51,538 nt of DNA from Chitinophagales bacterium (GCA_026936105.1 JAIXKI010000024.1:243837-295374), one strand, 5' to 3'; shown: positions 1-8,225, counted from the first letter of the stretch. The notes: generated by a model from the sequence alone, not told the origin. Translations and numbers: made by a program.

Positions 1-470
1 GCAAACAATGCGAAATCCAGCCAGGCGGGTTGACCGGGCATATCATTATACCGGTCAGAAATATTTAATCCGCCTACTAAGGCATAACGGGTGTCCACCA
101 CAAATACCTTATGATGCAACCTTCTGCCGAAATAAAAATATTTACTCCGGAAAACAGGTTCAAAAAGGCGGAAATGAATACCGGCAGCCCGTAGCTCATC
201 AATAAATTTCTGGGACATTACCTGTGATGCATACCCATCGGCCATAAGGTACACCTGCACTTTTCTTTGCACGGCAGTTTTTAAAGCTTCGGCAACTTTT
301 TTCCCTGTTTCATCATCATCGAAAATATATACCTGGAGATGTATGGTGTCCTTTGCCATACCGATCAGCTTCAGCAGGAGATCAAAATACTCTTTTCCGC
401 CCCGGATGAGCTGAACTTTATTATTCTTTGTGTAGCTGAGTAAATTTTCTTTTGGCTTACCTCCTGACAT
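1..470 (-). CDS. Phospholipase D-superfamily protein (cardiolipin synthase-like), N-terminal part
   Basis: This frame starts at an ATG at 470 and runs off the left edge, leaving 156 codons of the N-terminal half. One HKD motif is visible, HHKVFVVD (H119-x-K121-x4-D126), followed by VGGLNISDRY, as in PLD-type phosphatidyltransferases. The enzyme would transfer phosphatidyl groups to make cardiolipin or a related lipid. No N-terminal membrane segments are seen, so it resembles soluble ClsB-like enzymes more than ClsA. The second HKD motif would lie outside the window. A perfect -7 element abuts the start codon, so the mRNA may be nearly leaderless. A nuclease-type PLD is the main alternative. 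Confidence 0.85.
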   Translation of the reverse strand, partial: MSGGKPKENLLSYTKNNKVQLIRGGKEYFDLLLKLIGMAKDTIHLQVYIFDDDETGKKVAEALKTAVQRKVQVYLMADGYASQVMSQKFIDELRAAGIHFRLFEPVFRSKYFYFGRRLHHKVFVVDTRYALVGGLNISDRYNDMPGQPAWLDFALF

Positions 471-477
471 GTTCTTA

Positions 478-485
478 CAAATTTA
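478..485 (-). promoter_or_regulatory. -7 element of the PLD gene
   Basis: The minus strand reads TAAATTTG, a perfect match to the Bacteroidota -7 consensus TAnnTTTG, with a predicted start of transcription at about 471, next to the ATG at 470. A half dyad (TGA) lies about 28 bp further upstream but its second half (GCC) does not match TCA. Confidence 0.35.
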
Positions 486-738
486 TCAGAAAAATTTGCA
501 TGAAACAGGCCTTTATTCAACAGTAGTAAACTAAGCAATAACTGATGAAACAGTTCCGGCAGAGATCAGAAATACTTTAAAAGCATAATGAAGTATCCTG
601 GTTTTAATGAGATGGCTTTTCCGTAAGGGTTAATGAGTTTTGAAATTTATTGTGAAAAGGCTCCCTGGCTGAAATTGAAAAATTTAAAAGTCAAGAGATA
701 AAAAATTCCCCGGATTTCTTTAAAGCATAATGACCGGG

Positions 739-1869
739 TCAATAGCGTGTGATCAATGCGATCCTTTGATAATCTTTCAATGATTCATTGTCCACGAAGA
801 AAACCTTACCGTCTTTTTTCAATACCAATTCTATCAGGTCGTCAACAGCATCTGTCAATACAGTGTGCGGTTTTTGCGGAGGCCGCAGGGAAAGATGATA
901 CCGGCTCTCATCCAGGAAACCCTGTTTATGATAATCTTTTTCCACTAAAAGTTTGAAAGCTTTTCCTTCCATTGCAGTACTCCACACATCCTGAATACCG
1001 CTGGTAGCAAGGCCCTGCCCGTATTTACGGATAAATTCCTCAATGAGCTCAGCTCTTTTATATTGCAAATGGCCGAATATTACCATAGACACAAGATCCG
1101 AAAGTTGCTTAAGGCTGAGAGAACCATAGCTGCCCGTTATTTTTCTTGCAATGTTTTTTTCATGAGTTGAAACACTTTCAAAAAGGGCAGAGAGTCTGTC
1201 AGCGCCAACAATTATCAGCGGCTCATCGTTTACTAAGAATCCATTCAATAGCTTATCCACGTTCTGGAAAAATTTCTTATAGCGGGTCGTTTTTAATTTG
1301 GACTTGTCTTTTTCCAGGCTCTTTATATGAAATTGACCGGAAAACGACATGTTGCGGCCCGGAGGATCATAAGAATATTCTTCCTCATATTCCATCGGGA
1401 AATTTTTGTCTTTTATTTCTTCCAGTTCGGTCCAGGAACCATGATAAAGCTGAGCGCTGTTCTCCGCAAGCAACAGCACATAATAAGGTTCAGAATAATT
1501 TTCTTTATACAAAACGTCCCGGATCTGAAAACTGTCTCCCGCCACCACCTTTTCTTTAACAGGGAAAGGAAATGATACGATCAATTGAATATTTTTCGAT
1601 ACGTACAGGCCTAATCCGTCATCGTTATGGTCAAAATCTATTTGCTGAAATAGTTTGTCTAATTTATTCATAAGAAGTGCGGACAGATCAGCGGAATATT
1701 CAGCTTTCAGAAGTTGCCCTGCTTTTTTGATAGCTTTCGTCAAAACCAGCCTGTCTGCCCTCCGGTCCGGTGAAGTACGGTGAGTGGGTACGATTACAGA
1801 TACACAGGCATTTCCCTGTTCATTTTGAAGCGCAAAAAGTATATCGCTTGTCCTTGTTTCTGTAGCCAT
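739..1869 (-). CDS. baeRF-family protein (bacterial/archaeal eRF1-related), copy A
   Basis: A 376-residue soluble protein that aligns along its length with the protein at 11119-12210. Shared landmarks are an IRD(V/L) motif near residue 125, a central stretch forecasting an RNase H-like fold, and a C-terminal block with 'VEKDY/VEKNF' that resembles the L7Ae-like end of eRF1-type proteins. I assign it to the baeRF group (bacterial/archaeal relatives of eRF1, probably family 3); the molecular role of this group is not settled, with ribosome-associated or rescue functions proposed. Mycobacterium tuberculosis Rv2629, a DosR-regulon gene, belongs to this wider group as far as I recall. It is preceded by a Crp/Fnr-type box and stands alone, divergent from the methyltransferase gene. 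Confidence 0.7.
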   Translation of the reverse strand: MATETRTSDILFALQNEQGNACVSVIVPTHRTSPDRRADRLVLTKAIKKAGQLLKAEYSADLSALLMNKLDKLFQQIDFDHNDDGLGLYVSKNIQLIVSFPFPVKEKVVAGDSFQIRDVLYKENYSEPYYVLLLAENSAQLYHGSWTELEEIKDKNFPMEYEEEYSYDPPGRNMSFSGQFHIKSLEKDKSKLKTTRYKKFFQNVDKLLNGFLVNDEPLIIVGADRLSALFESVSTHEKNIARKITGSYGSLSLKQLSDLVSMVIFGHLQYKRAELIEEFIRKYGQGLATSGIQDVWSTAMEGKAFKLLVEKDYHKQGFLDESRYHLSLRPPQKPHTVLTDAVDDLIELVLKKDGKVFFVDNESLKDYQRIALITRY

Positions 1870-1889
1870 ATATTGCGTTTTTATTCTGA

Positions 1890-1933
1890 TAAAAATAATT
1901 GCATGATCAAAGAAAGATTTTGACTGCTATCAT
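1890..1933 (-). promoter_or_regulatory. Crp/Fnr-type box and -7 element of baeRF copy A
   Basis: On the plus strand the dyad is TTGACTGCTATCAT (1920-1933), containing TGA-N6-TCA. On the minus strand a -7 element TATTTTTA lies at 1897-1890, its first T 29.5 bp from the dyad centre. The predicted transcription start is near 1883, giving a 13-nt leader and a dyad centred at about -43.5. Confidence 0.6.
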
Positions 1934-2011
1934 GAATTTTACTGTTCCTTGTCATTGTAAAGAAGGTAATGAAAAAATAGTTTTGATATTATTTGATCAA
2001 AATCCTCTTTT

Positions 2012-2647
2012 GTGATACAAGCATTGCCTTTTAATGACCATGTGGCGGATTATGAAAAATGGCATGAAAAGTATCCGTTTGTTTTTCAAAGTGAAGTGGA
2101 AGCCATTCGTGATCTTTTACCCGCCGGAAAAAATATCCGCGGAATGGAAGTGGCGCTGGGCACCGGCAGGTTTGCCAAAGAGCTGGGGATCCGTGAAGGG
2201 ATCGAACCTGCACCTAACATGAGAGCTTTAGCTTTGAAAAGAGGCATTGAAGTGATGGATGCTGTGGCGGAACATTTGCCGTATAAAGACATGCAGTTCG
2301 ATTTTGTGTTAATGGCTTTTTGTATCAGTTATTTTAAAAACCTGTCCCAGGCTTTCAAAGAGGCTCATCGTGTATTAAAAAAGGGAGGTGCACTCATCGT
2401 TGCTTTCATTGATAAAGAGAGTGTAATCGGGAAATTCTATGAACAGAGAAAGCTTTACAGTGTGTTTTATAAGAATGCCAATTTTTATAATGTTGATAGA
2501 ATTATTTCGGAATTAAATGGTATCCGGTTTAAAGATTTTCAATTCAGGCAGACACTTTTCCGGCCGCTGGATGAAATAAAAGAATTTGAGCCGGCTAAAA
2601 AAGGATACGGAGAGGGCTCTTTTGTTATTATTAAAGCAATAAAATAA
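2012..2647 (+). CDS. Class I SAM-dependent methyltransferase
   Basis: A 211-residue cytoplasmic methyltransferase of the Methyltransf_11 type. SAM-binding motif I reads EVALGTGRFA (about residues 46-55), an acidic motif II follows in GIEPAP, and a post-motif DFVLMAFCISYF comes before the usual 'AHRVLKKGG' turn. The start is a GTG at 2012; an in-frame TGA at 1994 and the lack of an upstream ATG leave little choice. The substrate cannot be read from the sequence. The unknown gene at 2654 begins 6 bp after its stop, so the two are probably co-transcribed. Confidence 0.8.
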   Translation: MIQALPFNDHVADYEKWHEKYPFVFQSEVEAIRDLLPAGKNIRGMEVALGTGRFAKELGIREGIEPAPNMRALALKRGIEVMDAVAEHLPYKDMQFDFVLMAFCISYFKNLSQAFKEAHRVLKKGGALIVAFIDKESVIGKFYEQRKLYSVFYKNANFYNVDRIISELNGIRFKDFQFRQTLFRPLDEIKEFEPAKKGYGEGSFVIIKAIK

Positions 2648-2653
2648 TAACCT

Positions 2654-3079
2654 ATGCACATAGGGATTCACGACAATGTCAGGATCGGAGATATTGAAAA
2701 AGCGTTCTCTGATTTTTACCCTTATTTGCAGATTCGTTTTTATGAAAAGAAACATGATAAATACGAGGCTTCTGATGAAAGAGACCGTATCAGTCCGGAC
2801 AAGTTAATAAGTGATATTAAGAAAACACATGTTTCAGGAATCCTTGAAATGAGGCCTGAATTCACTGTAGGTGATGTGGAAAGGGAATTTTTGCAACGAT
2901 TCGGGCTTTCCGTTCAGATAATATGGAATAAAAATGACCGTTGGGAGCAGACAACAGGAGTGGATGATTTCACGCTTACCGGGTTGAATGAAATAGCCCG
3001 CAGTTTTTCGGATACCTATATTCTGGAAGACCTGGATGAAGATCCCGAAGATTTACCTACGCCGTCAGATTTCCGGTAA
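2654..3079 (+). CDS. Uncharacterised protein with an internal duplication, paralogue of 4576-4986
   Basis: I do not recognise a named family. The 141-residue protein is acidic and soluble, with no signal peptide or membrane segment. It contains two copies of one short unit: IGDIEKAFSDFYPYLQIRF (about residues 11-29) and VGDVEREFLQRFGLSVQII (about 73-91), joined by a charged linker ending in SGILEMRP. The C-terminal TTGVDDFTLTGLNEIAR is also shared with its paralogue, as TAGTDELTLGEQNEIGR. The pattern (acidic helix, then a hydrophobic beta strand) suggests a small alpha/beta fold. It directly follows the methyltransferase. Confidence 0.75.
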   Translation: MHIGIHDNVRIGDIEKAFSDFYPYLQIRFYEKKHDKYEASDERDRISPDKLISDIKKTHVSGILEMRPEFTVGDVEREFLQRFGLSVQIIWNKNDRWEQTTGVDDFTLTGLNEIARSFSDTYILEDLDEDPEDLPTPSDFR

Positions 3080-3200
3080 TATATCAAACTCTTTGCCGGG
3101 ATAGAGTTGTGAATTCTTTCTGAAAACAAAGTGAGATTATGATCTGTGCTTACTTTTTTAAAGTTAAAAAAATTGAATTTATTTTTTGTAGCCTGATCCT

Positions 3201-3243
3201 GTGATGGTGATCAGATTCTTTGTTATATATTGCAAGCTATTTT
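3201..3243 (+). promoter_or_regulatory. Crp/Fnr-type box upstream of the FMN split-barrel gene
   Basis: The dyad GTGATGGTGATCAG (3201-3214) contains TGA-N6-TCA. A partial -7 element ends in TTTG at 3240-3243, giving a predicted start near 3250 and a 9-nt leader to the ATG at 3259. The -7 match is weak (only TTTG is conserved). Confidence 0.45.
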
Positions 3244-3258
3244 GAAAAAAGCAACATT

Positions 3259-3732
3259 ATGTTTGGTGAATTAAATGCTCAGGAAATAGAAGAGGTGCTT
3301 AAAAGCCAGATCATCGGGCGACTGGCCTGTTATGCAGAGGGTGTAGTCTATGTCGTTCCGATCAGCTATGCTTATGACGGCGAATATGTTTATGCACGTG
3401 CTTTGGATGGAATGAAAGTGCAGATGATGCGGAAGAACCCGAATGTGTGTTTCCAGACAGACAGGATGCTGGACATGGCTAACTGGCAGAGCGTGGTGCT
3501 GTGGGGAGGTTATGAAGAATTAGTATCCGGAAATGAAAGAGATCATGCGCTTAAAACTTTGATGGATCGTATCTTGCCTTTAATCAGCAGCGAAACCATG
3601 CATTTATCGCCACAATGGCCTTTCCCTACCGATCAAACGGGAGAGATCAAAGGAGTTGTTTTCCGGATCAGGGTGAATAAAAAAACAGGCCGTTTTGAAA
3701 GAAGCGCAGGTAACAGGTTCTATGCTACCTGA
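3259..3732 (+). CDS. Pyridoxamine 5'-phosphate oxidase-like FMN-binding split-barrel protein
   Basis: A 157-residue protein of the flavin-binding split-barrel group (PNPOx-like/nitroimidazole-resistance type). The sequence IIGRLACYAEGVVYVVPISYAY is cut here as the typical first strands: GRLA...VVPI near residues 18-34, then a YVYARALDGMKVQMMRKNP block that normally contacts the FMN phosphate. The upstream TTG at 3220 is in frame, but the ATG at 3259 fits the family length and the predicted promoter. Such proteins use FMN or F420 for reductions; the substrate is unknown. Its stop lies 1 bp from the convergent Nudix stop. An FMN protein of this class also occurs in the mycobacterial DosR regulon. 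Confidence 0.8.
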   Translation: MFGELNAQEIEEVLKSQIIGRLACYAEGVVYVVPISYAYDGEYVYARALDGMKVQMMRKNPNVCFQTDRMLDMANWQSVVLWGGYEELVSGNERDHALKTLMDRILPLISSETMHLSPQWPFPTDQTGEIKGVVFRIRVNKKTGRFERSAGNRFYAT

Positions 3733-3733
3733 A

Positions 3734-4195
3734 TTATCCCTTTTCTATTGAACGGATCAGTTCTTCAACGAAGGGAAACTGGCCGGGTATTATTTTCTTT
3801 TTGGCGCTGTTCAGATCAAACCAGCCGGCTTTATCAATTTCAGGAAACATTTGTTTTTTACCCGAATGGGGTGGCCACTCCAGTTCGAATAAATTACTTT
3901 GAACAGAGCCGGCATCGAAATCAGCCTGAGCTGCCCATGCATAGACCAGTTTTCCGCTTTTTTGCTTTAAAGGGGTAAGTGGTATCAGGTTTTCAGGAGG
4001 CTTCAGTTTTGTTTCTTCTTCAAATTCTCTTTTGGCAGCCTCCAAAGGTTCTTCCTCTGTAAATTTTCCTTTCGGGATGGACCATGCTCCGGCATCTTTG
4101 TTTTTCCAGAACGGCCCACCCGGATGAACCAGGAAAAATTGTAACACTCCGTTTTTGATACGGTATAATAAAAGGCCGGCGCTTTTCTTACTCAT
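3734..4195 (-). CDS. Nudix hydrolase
   Basis: A 153-residue Nudix-fold phosphohydrolase. The Nudix box is complete: G-x5-E-x7-REFEEETKL, spanning GKFTEEEPLEAAKREFEEET, with Mg2+-binding glutamates in REFEEET. The preceding WSIPKGK and the overall length resemble diadenosine polyphosphate or (d)NTP hydrolases that act on damaged or signalling nucleotides; the substrate is not determined. The ATG at 4195 is preferred over 4213 because the fold begins right after it. The gene converges on the FMN protein gene. Confidence 0.85.
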   Translation of the reverse strand: MSKKSAGLLLYRIKNGVLQFFLVHPGGPFWKNKDAGAWSIPKGKFTEEEPLEAAKREFEEETKLKPPENLIPLTPLKQKSGKLVYAWAAQADFDAGSVQSNLFELEWPPHSGKKQMFPEIDKAGWFDLNSAKKKIIPGQFPFVEELIRSIEKG

Positions 4196-4321
4196 GTTCT
4201 TTAAAATGAGCACTCAAGTTAATAAATAGGCCTGATGGGTCTTATCTGTACTTAAGGGCATACATGTTGCTTGAAGAAGTAATCCTTAATCATCGGGGAT
4301 GATGAAGAATCACCCTGCCGG

Positions 4322-4365
4322 GTGACAGTGGTCATTTTCGCAGCTTGCTTTTAGAGATAGATTTG
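4322..4365 (+). promoter_or_regulatory. Crp/Fnr-type box and perfect -7 element upstream of the small membrane protein operon
   Basis: The dyad GTGACAGTGGTCAT (4322-4335) contains TGA-N6-TCA. TAGATTTG at 4358-4365 matches the -7 consensus at every constrained base, exactly 29.5 bp from the dyad centre. The predicted start is near 4372, with a 40-nt leader to 4412. Confidence 0.65.
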
Positions 4366-4411
4366 TTTTGATCTTGTAGCGCTGAACAATGGTATTTGCA
4401 AGGAGCCGGTT

Positions 4412-4579
4412 ATGATGATTCATCAATATAGTGAAAAAGCAAAGTTTAGTGCATGGGCAGCATGGTTGATAACCCTATTGTTGCTGATCACAGGCTTTCA
4501 ACGCATCAAAGAAGTAGTTGCCTATGTATTGATGAAACTCTATGAATTTTTTGTACAACGAAATGCTGTTAAGATATGA
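4412..4579 (+). CDS. Small single-pass membrane protein (55 residues)
   Basis: The frame opens with MMIHQYSEKAKFSAWAAW, continues into one hydrophobic segment (LITLLLLITGF, about residues 19-29), and ends with a basic/aromatic tail. It has an AAGGAG ribosome-binding site 7 bp upstream, which is strong for this genome, and its TGA overlaps the ATG of the next gene (ATGA at 4576-4579), a sign of translational coupling. A Crp/Fnr-type box with a perfect -7 element precedes it. I do not know its function. Coupling suggests it works with, or tethers, the protein encoded at 4576. Confidence 0.7.
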   Translation: MMIHQYSEKAKFSAWAAWLITLLLLITGFQRIKEVVAYVLMKLYEFFVQRNAVKI

Positions 4580-4986
4580 TTCTCGAAATTAGTGATACAA
4601 GGACCCTTGCCGACATCCGGGAAGAGTTTTCAGGAGTTTACCCATTTTTAAGCTTTGAATTTTATCAAGAGCCTCATGAAATGGGTGAGGCAACACCTAG
4701 TAAACAACTGTTGCCACATCATAAAAGGATAGGTGACATAAGAAAGCAACAAAATTCAGGCATCCTCGAAATTTATCCTCAACTAAAAACAGGATCCATT
4801 GAGCAGGAATTTAAAAGGAAGTTTGGGTTGCATGTTCAGATACTTCGGCGCCACGGAAATGCCTGGATCCAGACGGCCGGGACAGACGAACTCACCCTGG
4901 GAGAACAAAATGAAATAGGCCGCAATTCTACCCTTGATTCGCTGCAGGGGAGCGGCCATCCAATTAAAAGGGAGAAACATCTTTAA
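4576..4986 (+). CDS. Uncharacterised protein with an internal duplication, paralogue of 2654-3079
   Basis: A 136-residue soluble protein of the same unknown family as the 2654 gene. The two internal units are LADIREEFSGVYPFLSFEF (about residues 11-29) and TGSIEQEFKRKFGLHVQIL (about 72-90), again with SGILEIYP between them and a conserved C-terminal TAGTDELTLGEQNEIGR. Its start overlaps the stop of the small membrane protein gene by 4 bp. Two copies within 2 kb point to a local duplication in which one copy gained a membrane partner. No enzyme motif is visible. Confidence 0.75.
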   Translation: MILEISDTRTLADIREEFSGVYPFLSFEFYQEPHEMGEATPSKQLLPHHKRIGDIRKQQNSGILEIYPQLKTGSIEQEFKRKFGLHVQILRRHGNAWIQTAGTDELTLGEQNEIGRNSTLDSLQGSGHPIKREKHL

Positions 4987-5016
4987 TTACCTTGTATAAA
5001 TTCTACATGAGCAGGC

Positions 5017-5287
5017 TTAAATTCCGGTAAACCCATTGTTGTTGAATCTTATGCAGGACAGCCTGTTTTCTGAAATTAATCAATGCTGTTTTCTCAAAAT
5101 TAAAAATGAAGGAGTCATGAAAATTATTATTGAAGTGGATCTTAGAAAATATCCTGTTCTTGTGAGTTCTTTTAATATCCGGGCGGTTCCATCTCTCGCA
5201 ATATTCAAATCCGGAGAGGTAATCCGGAAAAAAAAGCGCTGTGCCGGCAAATAAAATTCTGTACCTGCTGAACCTGGTGGTCCATTG
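5017..5287 (+). pseudogene. Decayed thioredoxin-like gene
   Basis: Fragments of a thioredoxin appear in different frames. Frame 1 reads SGKPIVVESYAGQPVF before a stop. It resembles the strand leading to WCGPC, but the two active-site cysteines are gone. The next frame gives FSEINQCC, then VDLRKYPVLVSSFNIRAVPS and LAIFKSGEV, matching the cis-Pro part of thioredoxin. The frame breaks in a run of eight A at about 5230-5237; one base fewer restores SAVPANKILYLLNLV, the usual C-terminal helix. I therefore call a pseudogene. A non-catalytic small protein from 5117 remains possible, as an AAGGAG site precedes that ATG. Confidence 0.5.
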
Positions 5288-5350
5288 AGTAAAATAAGTC
5301 TTATCAACGTTTTTTTTATTGTATTATTGAATCAAAGTTTTCAATAGAAT

Positions 5351-7018
5351 ATGCCGGTTTTACCTGACATATGGAAAATGCTGGCGGGTGTTGCTATTTT
5401 CATGCTGGGCATGAATTTTTTAGAAGGAGGTCTGACGAGATTGACCGGCAGGCGATTTAAGCTATTCCTGAAAAAACACACTTCCAACCGTGTCAAGGCT
5501 GCCTTGGGGGGAACATTCGTGGCTGGTATTTTGCAAAGCAGTTCAGTGGTGAACCTGATGGTGCTGGCTTTTGTAGGAACTGGCGTTATCGGAATGCAAA
5601 ATGCGTTAGCATTAATTCTGGGAGCCAATTTCGGAACTACAATCAGCAACTGGATTGTGGCCACTATCGGTTTTCAATTCAGTATTGAAAACTTTGCATT
5701 ACCCATGACAGGGATCTTCGGAATTTTAATGATCCTTTCAGACAAGGAAAGCCGTTTTTATCAGTGGTGCCGGCTGATATCAGGGTTCAGTTTTCTGTTT
5801 CTGGGTTTGAATTTTATGCGGGAAGGTTTTGAAAATGCAGCCATACATTTTGACCTGAGTCTGCTCAATCAATTGCCGGCTATAGTATTTGTGCTGGCAG
5901 GATTTTTTATTACAGCGCTGATCCAGTCAAGTTCTGCTACAGTAGCGATTATACTGAGCGCTTTATATGCTCATGCGATCAGCCTGTTTGCAGCTACGGC
6001 AATTGTACTGGGTTCCGGGGCGGGCTCAACCGTTAAGTTGCTGCTGGTATCTGTAAAAGGTACTGCACCTAAAAAAAGAGCCGCCCTGACTAATTTTTTA
6101 TTTAATGTCATAAATGCTTTACTTCTCTTTCTATTTCTGATACCGGTGAATAAACTGATTACGGAAGTAATCGGGATCGGAGATGAATTGATCGCATTGG
6201 TATTTTTTCAGAGTTTTGCAAACCTCATAAACATCTTTCTGTTTTTGCCATTTCTGAACCGGTTCGGTAATATGATGGAAAGACGCTTTACGAAACCGGG
6301 CAGCGAAACATTATTCATTCATAAAGTGAAGTCTGTAGATTCATACCCGGTATTGACGGCACTGGAGAATGAGATCCGCCATTTCATGTATCATGTTACC
6401 CGGTTTGTGTCAGAAGCATTGAATAACGCTGAAATACATTCAGATAACATGGAATTGCATAGGGATTTCAGTTCTAAAAACCTGACAGAGAAGTATGAGT
6501 TTATCAAACAACTGCACGGAGAACTCTATAATTATGCCATACAGAACAAGGCGCTTTTTACAGAAAAAGAATTTTCCGTACGGTTGGAGCAACTCATATC
6601 TTCATCACGGAATATGATGTATGCTGCCAAAAGCATGAAGAATGCACTTCCGGATATAGATCAGCTAAGAAAATCATCTAATGACCTGAAGTATGGCTTT
6701 TATAAGATGACAAGCGAAAGAGTTGCCGAATTTTATAAAAAGATCATTTATTTGCTTACTTCACAGGAGAAGAACAGTTTTTTTGAGCTTATCAGTTCGC
6801 TATACAGGTCGGTACAATCAGAGTATTCAAACACCCTGAAAGACTTGTATAAAAAGGAGTATGTAGATCACTTAAGCGAAGTGGAATTCTCCACCTTGTT
6901 CAATTTTAACCGGGAAATGTACACAGTGCAAAAGTCCATCCTGTTTGCACTGAAAGATCTTTTACTGGATGAAAAAGAAGCGGGGCGGTTTGATGATCTG
7001 CCGGAATTTATCCGTTAA
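5351..7018 (+). CDS. Na+/phosphate cotransporter family protein (NptA-like, PhoU-like C-terminus)
   Basis: A 555-residue inner-membrane transporter. The family's inverted-repeat signature is present twice: LQSSSVVNLM (QSSS at 62-65) and IQSSSATVAII (QSSS at 191-194), each followed by a Gly-rich membrane segment. About eight or nine hydrophobic segments fill residues 1-305. Residues about 340-545 form a helical, PhoU-like cytoplasmic domain, usual in bacterial members. It should import inorganic phosphate with Na+, although some bacterial members are thought to have other roles. The start at 5351 places the first membrane segment where the family expects it. Confidence 0.9.
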   Translation: MPVLPDIWKMLAGVAIFMLGMNFLEGGLTRLTGRRFKLFLKKHTSNRVKAALGGTFVAGILQSSSVVNLMVLAFVGTGVIGMQNALALILGANFGTTISNWIVATIGFQFSIENFALPMTGIFGILMILSDKESRFYQWCRLISGFSFLFLGLNFMREGFENAAIHFDLSLLNQLPAIVFVLAGFFITALIQSSSATVAIILSALYAHAISLFAATAIVLGSGAGSTVKLLLVSVKGTAPKKRAALTNFLFNVINALLLFLFLIPVNKLITEVIGIGDELIALVFFQSFANLINIFLFLPFLNRFGNMMERRFTKPGSETLFIHKVKSVDSYPVLTALENEIRHFMYHVTRFVSEALNNAEIHSDNMELHRDFSSKNLTEKYEFIKQLHGELYNYAIQNKALFTEKEFSVRLEQLISSSRNMMYAAKSMKNALPDIDQLRKSSNDLKYGFYKMTSERVAEFYKKIIYLLTSQEKNSFFELISSLYRSVQSEYSNTLKDLYKKEYVDHLSEVEFSTLFNFNREMYTVQKSILFALKDLLLDEKEAGRFDDLPEFIR

Positions 7019-7169
7019 TTGTGCGTAGATGCCCGAACTATCAGAATAAGCCCGGTATTTCATTTACTTCTGTCAGGGTATGACTTTAATAGGCGGCCTG
7101 ACTAACAAATATCATAAAAGCAACGTTGCCAAAAATCTATCTTACCCCCGTTTTATAAGAAAAGAATTT

Positions 7170-8225
7170 ATGAATTCAACCCCGCAGTTTAACCGGCAGA
7201 TCAGACAGATCATTTTGCTTTCCCTGTTGGGGCTAATGATTTTTCTGGTCATCCGGGAGTTGTATGTTTTTTTGCCGGGTTTACTGGGCGCTCTGACTTT
7301 ATACATACTTGCACGAAACAGTTATTCCCGGCTGGTGTATCAGAAAAAATGGAAAAAAGGATGGACAGCAGGGTTATATCTCTTAGTTTTCTTTCTGATA
7401 CCTGCCATTATTGTTTATTTCACTTTTACACTATTGGAAAAACAGATACATCCTTTTCTGAGCGACCCCTCAGCAGCATTTGAAAAAGCAAAAGAAGCTA
7501 TTAACAGTGTTCAGCAAAAAGCAGGTGTGGTTTTAATTTCTGAAGAAACGCTAAGTGAATTTCAAAAGAAGATATCTGTGCTTCTTACCCACCTGGTGAA
7601 CAGCACAGTGAACCTGCTGGCCAACCAGGCGCTGCTGTTGTTCATATTGTACTTCATGTTGGTGCAAAGCAAAGAAATGGAATCTTACCTGGCACGTACC
7701 ATACCTTTAAGAAAAACAAATGTCACACTCCTGGCACTGGAAACCGAGCGTCTGATAAAAGCGAGTGCCCTGGGAATACCTTTGATCTCCATCATTCAGG
7801 GTATCACCGCAGCGATAGGGTATATCATTTTTGGAATACAGAATTATGTATTGTGGGGCTTTCTTACCGGGATATTTGCTTTTTTTCCTGTGGTGGGCAC
7901 TATGATCATTTGGGTGCCGCTAGTCATGTTCATGTATCTGGGTGGCGATACCTGGAATGCCATAGGCTTGTTTTTTTATAGTTTGGTCATTACCGGTAAT
8001 ATTGATTATTTATCCCGGATCACCATTCTGAAAAAATTGGGACAGGTGCATCCTGTGGTAACCGTATTGGGCGTTATTGTTGGGCTGGGATTATTCGGAT
8101 TTATCGGGTTTATATTCGGGCCTTTGCTTTTAAGCTATATTACTCTTCTTTTCAGAATTTATATGAATGAATTTGTAGAAAATAATAACAGCCCCAAAAG
8201 TAACGCAACAGAAAATGGTTCATAA
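7170..8225 (+). CDS. AI-2E family transporter (PF01594-type permease)
   Basis: A 351-residue membrane protein with two N-terminal segments (about 15-60), an amphipathic middle region, and a C-terminal block of five or six segments including the family's GIPLISIIQGITAAIGY and FFPVVGT motifs. The family name comes from AI-2 export by TqsA, but many members are Na+/H+ antiporters or unknown. An in-frame ATG at 7080 would add 30 non-hydrophobic residues that look unlike the family, so 7170 is preferred. It ends convergent with the gene at 8275. Confidence 0.8.
   Translation: MNSTPQFNRQIRQIILLSLLGLMIFLVIRELYVFLPGLLGALTLYILARNSYSRLVYQKKWKKGWTAGLYLLVFFLIPAIIVYFTFTLLEKQIHPFLSDPSAAFEKAKEAINSVQQKAGVVLISEETLSEFQKKISVLLTHLVNSTVNLLANQALLLFILYFMLVQSKEMESYLARTIPLRKTNVTLLALETERLIKASALGIPLISIIQGITAAIGYIIFGIQNYVLWGFLTGIFAFFPVVGTMIIWVPLVMFMYLGGDTWNAIGLFFYSLVITGNIDYLSRITILKKLGQVHPVVTVLGVIVGLGLFGFIGFIFGPLLLSYITLLFRIYMNEFVENNNSPKSNATENGS

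Noticed and set aside
1993-2002. Palindrome TTTGATCAAA upstream of the methyltransferase
   Set aside because: It is a shorter, differently spaced palindrome with no matching -7 element downstream; left out of the regulon.
4310-4325. Hairpin TCACCC/GGGTGA near the small membrane protein promoter
   Set aside because: No T-run follows and it partly overlaps the Crp/Fnr-type box, so it is not a terminator.
5070-5083. TGA-N6-TCA dyad (CTGAAATTAATCAA) inside the decayed thioredoxin
   Set aside because: The base after TGA is A rather than a pyrimidine, and no -7 element lies at the fixed distance.
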